From Calditrichota bacterium (GTDB taxonomy: Bacteria; Calditrichota; Calditrichia; RBG-13-44-9): a stretch of DNA of 13,880 bases. The notes under the pieces were generated by a model. The model did not search any database and was not told the origin of the DNA. It worked only from the letters and a program-made list of their open reading frames with translations. The DNA is taken from the NCBI GenBank assembly GCA_024276455.1, contig JAJRXE010000185.1:1-13880 (forward strand), written 5' to 3'. The first letter of the stretch is position 1. Every line of letters begins with the position of its first letter. Positions 6,966-13,880 of this stretch are shown piece after piece. The position numbers and the translations under genes are program-made.

Positions 6966-9710
6966 ATGAAAGGAAGAAATATTTATTGGATTTTGATTAT
7001 TTTATTCATCTATTCACTTACTTTTTCAGGATTATTATTTGCTCAAAATGCGAAGGTTACCAAACAGCTCCAAAAACGCATTACTCTTCATAAAGAGAAT
7101 GTCCCTCTTCAGGAAGTACTGGATGAGATTGCCCAAAAGGGGAACCTTCAATTGGTATTCAGTGAAACGTTTATTCCTGCTCAAAGAATCATATCCGTTG
7201 ATTTGAATGATGTTCCCGCCGGAGAGGCATTGGCAAAAGTTCTTGCTCAGACCTATACGGATTACAAAATTACAAGTGCCGGGCAGATTGTGCTGGTTCC
7301 GTCCGAATCCGGACTTTCATCCCAGAGCGGACAGTCTAACTACGGTAAAATTAGCGGCATCGTTTTCGACAAGGAAACCGGGAATCCTTTAATCGGAGCG
7401 AATGTTTATTTAGAAAACACCTCCTTTGGGGCAGCCACGGATGAGGATGGAACATTTTTCATTGAGAATATTCCCCCCGGAGAATATACTGTGGTTGTCA
7501 GCTATATCGGTTACGCGAAGCAAACGGCTTACATAACCCTGGAAGCGAATGACAAAATCAAGTTGAAATTCCCCTTACAACCCAGTTTAATGGATTTAGA
7601 TGCCATCATTGTTACCGGAAGTCGCAGCGGAAAGGAAAGAAAATCTTTAGCCAGTCCCGTAACAGTGGTTTCTGAAAACGAACTGGAACTCATGCCCATC
7701 GAAAATATCAGCGATCTGTTTGAGGGCAAAGTTCCCGGAGGTTATACCTTAGACATTGGATTTCAGAACCGTTACCGGCAGACAATTGCTTTACGCGGTA
7801 GTCAATCCTTTACGTCGTACAACAATACTGTAAAAACCTATATCGACGGAGTGGAAGTGGCCGATTATGGCTACAGTCCCTTAGCCACTCTGGATTTCAA
7901 CGATATCGAAAGAATAGAAATTCTCCGTGGTCCCATGGCGTCCACACTGTATGGTTCTGGTGCGAGTGGTGGCGTTATTCAAATCTTCACTAAAAAAGGG
8001 ATTAGTTACGGCACCAGAGTTCGATTTAGAGGTTATCTATCCGCCACATCGACTCCCTATGTAGATAAAACGCCTTATGGTCAGAACTACTCTCTTAGCC
8101 TGTCTGGTGGCTCTTCGGAAAAAAGTTTCAACTTAAGCCTGACCCGTTCTATCGACGACCTGCCATATCCTAATAATGGTGTGAAAGACGAAAGGTGGAG
8201 GTTTAGCGCGGGGGCGAATCTTACAAACGGACCATTAACGGTGAATGTTCAGGCAAAATTTGGCTCCAGCATCTATGGTTCCACGAACAATCCTTTGTTG
8301 TTAGAGCTGGCGGAAGAGAGAGGTTGGGTCAATGCACCGGAATCCTGGAGTAGAATCATGGATCGCCAATATACCAACATGGACCAACTGGCCAGTATCG
8401 ACGTCCGGCACATTATTCGCTCGAATTGGTACCAAAAATTGACCCTGGGGTATAATAAGACCCATATGAAAAACAATTCTCGTTCCCCGGAACTGGTATG
8501 GTATTATGACCCGGATCAGGGCTGGACCCAAATTGAGAAATATTATTATCTAAACCGATCCTGGACCAAACAGTCGATCAATTGGTTAACCAATGCCAAA
8601 ATACGAATGGCTAACAATTTAACCGCGGACATGACCGCCGGTTTTGAGCATACCATCAAAACGGTCGATTACTTAAATTCCAATCTGGACGTAAATCCGG
8701 AGGTATTAAGGGGGATTTCTTTGGACAACGGTTTAGTATCTAATTACGAAGATATTAATACCGGGTATTTCGGAGAGGTCGTGTTCGGCTTTAGAGAAAA
8801 ACTGTTTTTAACCACCGGATTAAGACTGGAAGATAACAGTAACTACGGCTCAGAATATGGATTGGATAAAAATCCTCGAGTTGGTTTTTCGTATCTTTTC
8901 GAGCACGGTAATTTACAAGTCAAAGCCCGTAGTGCCTGGGGACAATCAACCAAAGCGCCTTTGATTACCCAAAAAGATTATCAGGAAACTGCCTGGGCGA
9001 TTTTTCTAGCGAATCCCAATTTGGGTCCGGAAACTCAATCCGGTTATGAAATCGGGGCAGATTTCTATTACGGAGATTTTTTCTCTTTTGAAGCCACCTA
9101 CTACGATCAGGTCGTTAAAAATGGTATTACCCCAATAAACGTAGATGACCCAACCACCCCGAAAAGAGAATATCAATACCAAAACATAAACGAATTTTTC
9201 AATAAGGGATGGGAATTCGCCGGTAAATTACTGTTAAACCCCTTCACGATCAGCTTTTCTTACACAATCACGGACAGTAAATATGGGAAAAATCAGAGTT
9301 CTCTGAATTGGAAATATCAAGAAGGCGCTACGAAATTGTACACCCCTCAGAATACCGCTTCTCTTAACATTGGGTACATGTTGCCTGCTTTCATCCCCGG
9401 TTCTTATAAAGGCGGATTTTTGGGCCTGGATGTAAGCTATACCGGGAAAATGCTGGTCGATAATTACATCAGATTGTACGACGGCTATTACAATCCTGAC
9501 ATTCCTCGTTTGGATCGCGACGATCCGGAAAACTTAAAATGGAAAGATGGATTTTTTAAACTCCGGTTACGTTGCAACTATTGGATAACCAATTCCCTGT
9601 CCGTATTTTTAGATATCGACAACCTTACTAATTATCAAAAAGCAGCGTATAATGAGATTACCCCTTCCCTTGGACGGATAACCAAAATTGGAATGGATAT
9701 TCAGTTGTAA
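6966..9710 (+). CDS. TonB-dependent outer-membrane receptor with N-terminal STN signalling domain
   Basis: This 914-residue receptor starts with a signal peptide (cleavage likely after A26, LLFA-QN). An STN domain lies at ~37-113 (KRITLHKENVPLQEVLDEIA, then a GEALAKVLAQTY segment), the part that contacts FecR-type anti-sigma factors. A carboxypeptidase-regulatory-like beta-sandwich lies at ~127-206 (GKISGIVFDKETGNPLIGAN, then DEDGTFFIENIPPGEY). LDAIIVTGSRSG at ~211-222 is a likely TonB box. The plug follows (~225-345: TIALRGSQSF, TYIDGVEV, DFNDIERIEILRGPMASTLYG, SGGVIQIFTKKG), then a long barrel. The plug wording lies between classical receptors and SusC/RagA proteins, but no SusD gene adjoins it. 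It would carry an unknown ligand across the outer membrane with TonB energy. A strong AGGAGAGG precedes the ATG. The 192-base leader with its inverted repeats separates it from the anti-sigma gene, so it probably has its own sigma-dependent promoter. Confidence 0.93.
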   Translation: MKGRNIYWILIILFIYSLTFSGLLFAQNAKVTKQLQKRITLHKENVPLQEVLDEIAQKGNLQLVFSETFIPAQRIISVDLNDVPAGEALAKVLAQTYTDYKITSAGQIVLVPSESGLSSQSGQSNYGKISGIVFDKETGNPLIGANVYLENTSFGAATDEDGTFFIENIPPGEYTVVVSYIGYAKQTAYITLEANDKIKLKFPLQPSLMDLDAIIVTGSRSGKERKSLASPVTVVSENELELMPIENISDLFEGKVPGGYTLDIGFQNRYRQTIALRGSQSFTSYNNTVKTYIDGVEVADYGYSPLATLDFNDIERIEILRGPMASTLYGSGASGGVIQIFTKKGISYGTRVRFRGYLSATSTPYVDKTPYGQNYSLSLSGGSSEKSFNLSLTRSIDDLPYPNNGVKDERWRFSAGANLTNGPLTVNVQAKFGSSIYGSTNNPLLLELAEERGWVNAPESWSRIMDRQYTNMDQLASIDVRHIIRSNWYQKLTLGYNKTHMKNNSRSPELVWYYDPDQGWTQIEKYYYLNRSWTKQSINWLTNAKIRMANNLTADMTAGFEHTIKTVDYLNSNLDVNPEVLRGISLDNGLVSNYEDINTGYFGEVVFGFREKLFLTTGLRLEDNSNYGSEYGLDKNPRVGFSYLFEHGNLQVKARSAWGQSTKAPLITQKDYQETAWAIFLANPNLGPETQSGYEIGADFYYGDFFSFEATYYDQVVKNGITPINVDDPTTPKREYQYQNINEFFNKGWEFAGKLLLNPFTISFSYTITDSKYGKNQSSLNWKYQEGATKLYTPQNTASLNIGYMLPAFIPGSYKGGFLGLDVSYTGKMLVDNYIRLYDGYYNPDIPRLDRDDPENLKWKDGFFKLRLRCNYWITNSLSVFLDIDNLTNYQKAAYNEITPSLGRITKIGMDIQL

Positions 9711-9746
9711 GGAATAATTTTTCAAACATTTTCAACAACATTTTTA

Positions 9747-9782
9747 AAATAAATAGCCCAATACTTATTGGGCTATTTATTT
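9747..9782. terminator. Perfect 17-bp inverted repeat, probable intrinsic terminator
   Basis: The left arm (9747-9763, containing ATAGCCCAATA) and right arm (9766-9782, containing TATTGGGCTAT) are perfect complements over 17 bases, with only CT between them; the real loop opens a few AT pairs. The arm ends are A-rich on the left and T-rich on the right, so it could act in both directions. It starts 37 bases after the receptor stop and ends 24 bases before the lipoprotein start at 9807. The downstream gene therefore depends on readthrough or its own promoter. Confidence 0.75.
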
Positions 9783-9806
9783 AAACTCAAAACGAAAGAG
9801 GGCAAC

Positions 9807-11654
9807 ATGGTGAAACTATTAATTCCATTATTGATTTCTGTATTTATTTTTCTTCTGGGTTGCGAGAAAGAATTACCTGAATACAGTCAGGTTCAAATTA
9901 TTCCTGAAAAACCTCAGCAAACGAAAATTCTAACGATCTCTTATTCTCCAGGAAAAAATTCCCCTCTTGCAAAGGAGGACAGCGTTACTCTTCAAGCGTT
10001 ATTTGTTCCACGAAACCCCACCAGTAGAGAGATACTGGAAAAAGGGCGGTTAGTCGAAACACCAATGCAACATCGCGGCCGCGATTGGTCCGCAAAACTC
10101 AAACCGGACTCGTCAACCGGTTGTATTGTCATGGTCTTCAGGTCTGGTCGCAAATTCGACAATAACAATGGACAAGGATGGGACGTCCTCCTTTTTAATT
10201 CCCAAGGTAAACCAGTTAAAGGAGCTTATTCTGCCCTTTCGCAAGTGTGGGGAGATGGAATGGTTTCTTTTTTAATGGACTTGAAAAAGTTCAACAAGGA
10301 TTCCGCCCTGCAATACTATTCCAGGGAAATTAAACTGTATCCCGAAAATTGGAGAGCCAGGGTAGTGAGTACCAATTTACGATATGGGCTGGCCCTCAAG
10401 AATAACGATCAGGAGGAAATCGGGAAAATCAGTCAAGACCTGGACGAATATGTTGCCAAACATCCTCACGATATTCACATATTGGAGCTGGCTTATGTCT
10501 TTTTTTACCGAACGAATCCAAAAAAAGCGGAAAAAGTTTTAAAGCAGATCGCAAAGCTCTCTCCCAAACACCGTTACCTTATCAGCAATAAAATTAAAAA
10601 GATTAATAAAATCCAGAATATTGAGGAAAGATTACAACGCCTGTCACAATTGGAGAAGGAAGTTGAAGGGACGGATTCTTATTTCAACTGGGCCGACTAC
10701 ATGTTTAAAGATTTAACCGCATTACAAAGATGGGAATCGATCATTCAACTGGGACAAAAGGTTGTCCAGAAACTGGAAGAAAACCCCCCATCCTATCCCT
10801 CGTATTCAAGGAAAAAAAGAGAAAAACAGAAACAATCCAAATTATATGCGCCATTAAGAGCAATGGCTATTGCCTATCACAAATTGGGGCAGGACAACAA
10901 AGCGGAAAAATGCTTTCAGAGATTAAACCAATTGTCTCTTTATTCGCACCAACGGACAGCGTTTCTGGAAGAATACATTCAATTTTTAATTGACAGGGGA
11001 GAATGGGAAAAAGCGAGCGAGACGGCCTTACATGCGATAAGAACTGCCAATTACAGTCGAAAAATCGAAGATCTTTTTCGGATTGCGTACCAAAAGAAAA
11101 CAGGGGACAAAAATTCTGCCGAAGAATTGCTAAAAAAAGCCAAAGAAGAAAGCGGAATCTTTCGGAAACAAGAATTTGCCCGCACCATGCTTACCCCTCC
11201 GCCACCAGCACCGAATTTTACCCTGAATCGTTTAGATGGCGGCAAAGTAACGCTGGCTGATCTCCGGGGTAAAATTGTAATCCTGGACTTCTGGGCCACC
11301 TGGTGCGCCCCCTGCAAGGCTTCTTTTCCCTATCTGCAAAAGTTCTGGGAAGACAATCGGGACAATCCGAATCTGGTTTTATTCGCCGTTAACACCAAAG
11401 AAGGGGTAACGGGAAAAAAGCGGGTAGAAAAAGTAAAAAAATACATGCAAAAATACGGTTTTTCTTTTCCGGTCCTGCTCGACGATGCGGAAAACAGTGT
11501 CATGAAATTATTTGAAGTTGGAAGCATCCCCACCAAGGTGTTTATCGGACCGGATGGAAAAATTTATTTTAAAGAAGTGGGATTTCATGGCCCCACCATG
11601 GTTGAGGACATGAATATACAGATCGAACTGATCAAGGAACAGTTTCCCTCGTAA
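9807..11654 (+). CDS. Lipoprotein with helical repeats and C-terminal TlpA-like thioredoxin domain
   Basis: I place the start at the ATG at 9807 (615 residues), not at an in-frame ATG at 9768: the latter lies inside the terminator hairpin, whereas 9807 has an AAAGAGGG ribosome binding site and begins directly with a lipoprotein signal peptide (MVKLLIPLLISVFIFLLGC, lipidated Cys at residue 19). Residues ~25-150 look like a beta-rich domain. Residues ~165-448 are helical and repeat-like, with TPR-style segments such as DSALQYYSREIKLYPEN, AIAYHKLGQDNKAEKCFQRL and EEYIQFLIDRGEWEKASETA. Residues ~468-615 form a thioredoxin/TlpA domain (APNFTLNRLDGGKVTL; FWATWCAPC with C500 and C503; the cis-proline loop GSIPTKVFIG, P575). 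It should act in the periplasm, membrane-bound, as a thiol-disulfide oxidoreductase with the helical part holding a partner. Its redox partner and direction are unknown. Gene order ties it to the receptor, but the terminator before it implies lower or separate expression. Confidence 0.9.
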   Translation: MVKLLIPLLISVFIFLLGCEKELPEYSQVQIIPEKPQQTKILTISYSPGKNSPLAKEDSVTLQALFVPRNPTSREILEKGRLVETPMQHRGRDWSAKLKPDSSTGCIVMVFRSGRKFDNNNGQGWDVLLFNSQGKPVKGAYSALSQVWGDGMVSFLMDLKKFNKDSALQYYSREIKLYPENWRARVVSTNLRYGLALKNNDQEEIGKISQDLDEYVAKHPHDIHILELAYVFFYRTNPKKAEKVLKQIAKLSPKHRYLISNKIKKINKIQNIEERLQRLSQLEKEVEGTDSYFNWADYMFKDLTALQRWESIIQLGQKVVQKLEENPPSYPSYSRKKREKQKQSKLYAPLRAMAIAYHKLGQDNKAEKCFQRLNQLSLYSHQRTAFLEEYIQFLIDRGEWEKASETALHAIRTANYSRKIEDLFRIAYQKKTGDKNSAEELLKKAKEESGIFRKQEFARTMLTPPPPAPNFTLNRLDGGKVTLADLRGKIVILDFWATWCAPCKASFPYLQKFWEDNRDNPNLVLFAVNTKEGVTGKKRVEKVKKYMQKYGFSFPVLLDDAENSVMKLFEVGSIPTKVFIGPDGKIYFKEVGFHGPTMVEDMNIQIELIKEQFPS

Positions 11655-11737
11655 TTTGAAAGTGAGTTTCTGGAACGGAGGAAAATCTAAGAGATTAAAG
11701 AACTGCAAAATATTCCGGTCTTTTCGGACAAATAAAA

Positions 11738-12580
11738 TCAGGTTCGGTACCACAGCACGATGCCCCCTTTCGGTAAACCGCTATGGCGGGCAATGACCTC
11801 GCATTTGACCTTAAAAAGCAGAAAAACAGGACGGGGCGCCCCATCCAGGGTCTCGTAGTTGCCCTGGCCCTTGGCGATTACCAGATCGGCGGTGCGGAAA
11901 AGCTCCCGAAATTGCGGAGTACAGAGGTGCAGCGGCGTACCGGGAACGGGCGAACCGCTGGAGACAATCCGCGCCACCCTGTCCAGACCAGCCGCCACAG
12001 CGTCTTCCTTGGTGGCATCGTTAATAATCGGTTTTTCCCGCACGGCAAAAGTGGTGGGCTTGTTCATGGTTTCGATTAGAACACGGTCGAAGACCGTTTC
12101 TCCGGCGTTGTCTCCGATGTAAAGGATGTGGCGGGCACGTTCCACCTGGCGACGAAATTCCGGGTAATCCAGGCGGGCGAAATCCTGCGCTAACACCCGC
12201 TCCACATCGCGCTCCAGTTCGAAGGTGTGATTGGCTCCGTAATCGATAATATTGCCGGCAATGGCAATCCGCACCGCCGTAAGAAGGGGATCGTCTGACT
12301 CCGCCACCCGCCGCTTCAGGCGAGGGTAAAGTTCCAGCGCTTTGCGGGTATTCGCTTCCTTCATTGGTTTGAACAGGTCGGGATTACCGGTAACCTGCGC
12401 CACGTACCGGTACATCATCAGGCTGTTTTCCGGCGGAGAAAGCTCCAGAGAAACCTGACGCATTAGGGGAAAGAATGCATCCATTTGCTCTTTGATCCAC
12501 TGCTCATCATTGCTGTGCAGCTGCAAGGTGCGAATGGCCTGCTGAACGATGCAGGTTAAACAATCCAGATAAGTGCGCAT
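11738..12580 (-). CDS. DUF89-family (ARMT1-like) metal-dependent phosphatase
   Basis: This 280-residue protein matches the DUF89 family, whose characterised members are metal-dependent 'damage-control' phosphatases that remove phosphate from damaged or harmful phosphometabolites. Visible signatures are an N-terminal CLTC (C7, C10), the metal-site motif GDNAGETVFDRV with D157 and N158, INDAT (D188 as probable third ligand), a Cys at 220 (LHLCTPQF) and LVIAKGQGNYETL with conserved K237. The cysteines are typical of the short prokaryotic subgroup. Length is normal and the C-terminus (GGIVLWYRT) complete. GGAGG lies seven bases before the ATG. It converges with the lipoprotein gene across only 83 bases, with no clear terminator between. 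The last ~75 codons are repeated, in decayed form, at 4281-4507. G+C content is closer to the left-hand secreted-protein gene than to the adjoining cassette. The physiological substrate is unknown. Confidence 0.88.
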   Translation of the reverse strand: MRTYLDCLTCIVQQAIRTLQLHSNDEQWIKEQMDAFFPLMRQVSLELSPPENSLMMYRYVAQVTGNPDLFKPMKEANTRKALELYPRLKRRVAESDDPLLTAVRIAIAGNIIDYGANHTFELERDVERVLAQDFARLDYPEFRRQVERARHILYIGDNAGETVFDRVLIETMNKPTTFAVREKPIINDATKEDAVAAGLDRVARIVSSGSPVPGTPLHLCTPQFRELFRTADLVIAKGQGNYETLDGAPRPVFLLFKVKCEVIARHSGLPKGGIVLWYRT

Positions 12581-12750
12581 TTATTACCTCCGAAAACCGC
12601 CTCGCGCCAAGACGCCAAGGCGCAAAGATTTCTTAAGTTATTTTTCGATTCGGTTCTCTCGATCTCTTTTGCTCTTCCGAAATAATCGTTTCGTTTGAAC
12701 TCAATATCCTGTTCTCTTCCTGTTTCCTCTGACAAAACTTTAGCAAACAT
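12556..12750 (-). CDS. Doubtful small ORF overlapping the DUF89 start
   Basis: A 64-codon frame starts at the ATG complementary to 12750-12748, with a strong GGAGG five bases upstream, and runs through the GCGCCAAG repeat, overlapping the DUF89 start by 25 bases. The first ~40 residues (MFAKVLSEETGREQDIEF and onward) are charged and could be real peptide. The part translated from the repeat (LCALASWREAVFGG) is what such interspersed repeats commonly encode by chance. I recognise no family. Its good ribosome binding site is the only argument for it. It may be a leader peptide for the DUF89 gene, a gene remnant ended by repeat insertion, or chance. Confidence 0.25.
   Translation of the reverse strand: MFAKVLSEETGREQDIEFKRNDYFGRAKEIERTESKNNLRNLCALASWREAVFGGNKCALIWIV
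12604..12627. repeat. Short interspersed repeat made of three 8-base units
   Basis: The units GCGCCAAG, ACGCCAAG and GCGCAAAG sit head to tail. This is the familiar CTTTGCGCC/TTGGCGTC type of dispersed repeat seen in many environmental bacterial genomes. It lies 24 bases upstream of the DUF89 start, so it is transcribed into that gene's leader. A single copy is visible here; that it is dispersed elsewhere in this genome is inferred from general familiarity with such sequences. Confidence 0.6.
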
Positions 12751-12837
12751 AAGAACCTCCAGAGTGGGATCTTTTGTCATCTTTAAATGAGAACAAACGT
12801 CCACAAAAAATGTTCTTAGGAACGTAAATTATGATTC

Positions 12838-13880
12838 TTAAGAAAACAAATCCTCGGGTTCGAGAGTGAAAAATTCTTCTAGCGGAATTCCATCCGCCCC
12901 AATTAGTAGTTTTTTCCTGACCGGAAACTTCCGGGAAAACAATTCCAGTCCGGGCAGGCGATCTTTTCGTCGACCGCTTTTAACTTCCAACACCAGGACT
13001 TCTTTCCCTTTTGCCAGAACAAAATCCACTTCGCGATTCTGTTCCTGCCAGTAAAACAATTCCATATTTTTACCCAAAGACCCATTATAAAGGGCCGCTC
13101 CAACGGCTGATTCAACCAACCGTCCCCAGAATTCGGTATCCAGCCGGGCTTTCTCAAAAGTTAATCCCGAATAAACCGCCATCAGCGCGGTATTCAATAC
13201 CAGCAGCTTGGGACTGGAGGCCCGCTGTCGATGGGTCTTGATGCTATATTTGGAAAGCCCCGCCAATAACCCGGCACTCTCCAGCAGGCGTAGATAATGG
13301 GCCAGCGTGGTAGTGTTTCCAACATCCTGCAATTGACCCAACATTTTGTGATAAGAGAGAATCTGACCGGAATACCGACATCCCAGTTCAAACAAGCGAC
13401 GCAGTAGGGCCGGTTTATCGACCCGCTTCATCAATAATATATCTCTGGATATAGTCGTTTCAATCAGGGAATCGCGGATATAGTTGCGCCAGCGATTTTC
13501 GTCCCCAATAAGCGCCGCCGCACCGGGATACCCCCCAAAAAACACATACTGCTTCCAATCCCAACCAAAAGCGTCGTGCATTTCATGGAATGACCAATGG
13601 GTTACCGGAATAGTCTCAAAGCGACCGGCCAGACTCTCGGTTAATCCACGCTGCATAAGTAAAGGAGAAGATCCCAATAGAATTACCTGGATTGGTTTAT
13701 TGGTCCGGCTATCTTCATCCCAGAGTCGCTTGACGGTTTCCGACCATCCCGGGATTTTTTGAATCTCGTCCAATACCAGTAGACATTTTTGATTGCGGCT
13801 GCGTAATCGTGCCACCTCCCATTGCTGTTCAATCCAGATGATATCTTTGAGGGCCGGCTCATCTGCCGTGGCGTAATGGG
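12838..13880 (-). CDS. AAA ATPase with C-terminal DUF4143 domain, N-terminus beyond the window
   Basis: The frame is open from the right edge (first full codon at 13878-13876) to a TAA at 12840-12838, giving 346 residues. A GTG at 13815 could serve as a start, but the upstream 21 codons (HYATADEPALKDIIWIEQQW) continue the family sequence, so the true start with the Walker A motif lies outside. Visible are Walker B (CLLVLDEIQKI, D37 and E38 of the visible part), the sensor-like VILLGSSPLLMQRGLTESLAGR, a YVFFGGYPGAA segment, a winged-helix-like middle, and the DUF4143 end with REVDFVLAKG and VLVLEVKSG, resembling a PD-(D/E)xK nuclease core. Members are widespread accessory ATPases of poorly known role, often in genome-plastic regions and sometimes linked to defence or toxin-like functions. 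It is 257 bases upstream of, and on the same strand as, the DUF89 gene, but the intervening repeat and distance argue against tight coupling. Confidence 0.85.
   Translation of the reverse strand, partial: HYATADEPALKDIIWIEQQWEVARLRSRNQKCLLVLDEIQKIPGWSETVKRLWDEDSRTNKPIQVILLGSSPLLMQRGLTESLAGRFETIPVTHWSFHEMHDAFGWDWKQYVFFGGYPGAAALIGDENRWRNYIRDSLIETTISRDILLMKRVDKPALLRRLFELGCRYSGQILSYHKMLGQLQDVGNTTTLAHYLRLLESAGLLAGLSKYSIKTHRQRASSPKLLVLNTALMAVYSGLTFEKARLDTEFWGRLVESAVGAALYNGSLGKNMELFYWQEQNREVDFVLAKGKEVLVLEVKSGRRKDRLPGLELFSRKFPVRKKLLIGADGIPLEEFFTLEPEDLFS

Noticed and set aside
6966..9710. Calling the receptor a bona fide SusC with a SusD partner (polysaccharide utilisation locus)
   Set aside because: The plug motifs are only partly SusC-like, no SusD or glycan-active enzyme is present, and the downstream lipoprotein is thioredoxin-like.
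9768..9806. Upstream in-frame ATG for the thioredoxin lipoprotein
   Set aside because: It lies inside the terminator hairpin and would add a charged 13-residue tail before the lipoprotein signal peptide; the ATG at 9807 has a better ribosome site.
4281..11962. Mobile element with integrase, transposase or terminal att sites
   Set aside because: No recombinase gene and no short identical direct repeats were found; only the diverged DUF89 ends support insertion, so no element boundary is annotated.
12835..12844. TTCTTAAGAA palindrome at the end of the AAA/DUF4143 gene
   Set aside because: Only 10 bp, AT-rich, overlaps the stop codon and has no T run; likely chance.
1..13880. CRISPR array, tRNA or rRNA genes
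   Set aside because: No regularly spaced repeats, no tRNA-like cloverleaf arms and no rRNA-like sequence were seen on either strand.

Overview
The window looks like a chromosomal segment from a Gram-negative bacterium of the Bacteroidota/Ignavibacteriota/Calditrichota (FCB) type. The evidence is a secreted protein ending in a type IX secretion (T9SS) sorting domain, a Bacteroidota-style ECF sigma / FecR anti-sigma pair (the FecR has a DUF4974-like C-terminus), a TonB-dependent receptor carrying STN and carboxypeptidase-regulatory-like domains, and a TlpA-type thioredoxin lipoprotein. Clear Shine-Dalgarno sequences before several genes, and the DUF89 and AAA/DUF4143 genes, fit a Calditrichota- or KSB1-like genome somewhat better than a classical Bacteroidota. 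That placement is inference; no rRNA or taxonomic marker is present.

Layout, left to right. Positions 1-1174 (minus) hold the first 391 codons of a polytopic membrane protein that runs off the left edge. Divergent from it, 1419-4271 (plus) encodes a 950-residue secreted multidomain protein: signal peptide, propeller-like N-terminal half, NlpC/P60-like cysteine peptidase domain, Fn3-like domain, glutamine-amidotransferase-like domain and T9SS sorting domain. Positions 4281-4507 (minus) are a frameshifted remnant of the 3' end of a DUF89 gene, followed by an AT-rich stretch of about 550 bases with no convincing gene. Positions 5060-11654 (plus) form a cell-surface signalling and transport cassette: ECF sigma factor, FecR anti-sigma factor, TonB-dependent receptor with an N-terminal signalling domain, and a lipoprotein with a helical repeat region and a C-terminal thioredoxin domain (WCAPC). 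The intact DUF89 gene lies at 11738-12580 (minus), with a small interspersed-type repeat just upstream. At the right edge, 12838-13880 (minus) is an AAA ATPase/DUF4143 gene missing its N-terminus.

The cassette fits FecI-FecR-FecA logic. A ligand bound by the receptor would be signalled through its STN domain to the periplasmic part of FecR, releasing the sigma factor to transcribe the receptor. The leader before the receptor gene holds four close inverted repeats and a possible ECF promoter. A strong 17-bp inverted repeat separates the receptor gene from the thioredoxin lipoprotein gene and probably lowers expression of the latter. There is no SusD-like partner, and the substrate cannot be named.

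The most notable structure is positional. The cassette, lower in G+C than its surroundings, lies between two same-orientation copies of a DUF89 3' end: the intact gene on the right and a decayed copy on the left. This is the topology expected if foreign DNA entered the 3' end of the DUF89 gene, or if that end was duplicated, with the displaced copy then decaying. No integrase or transposase is visible.
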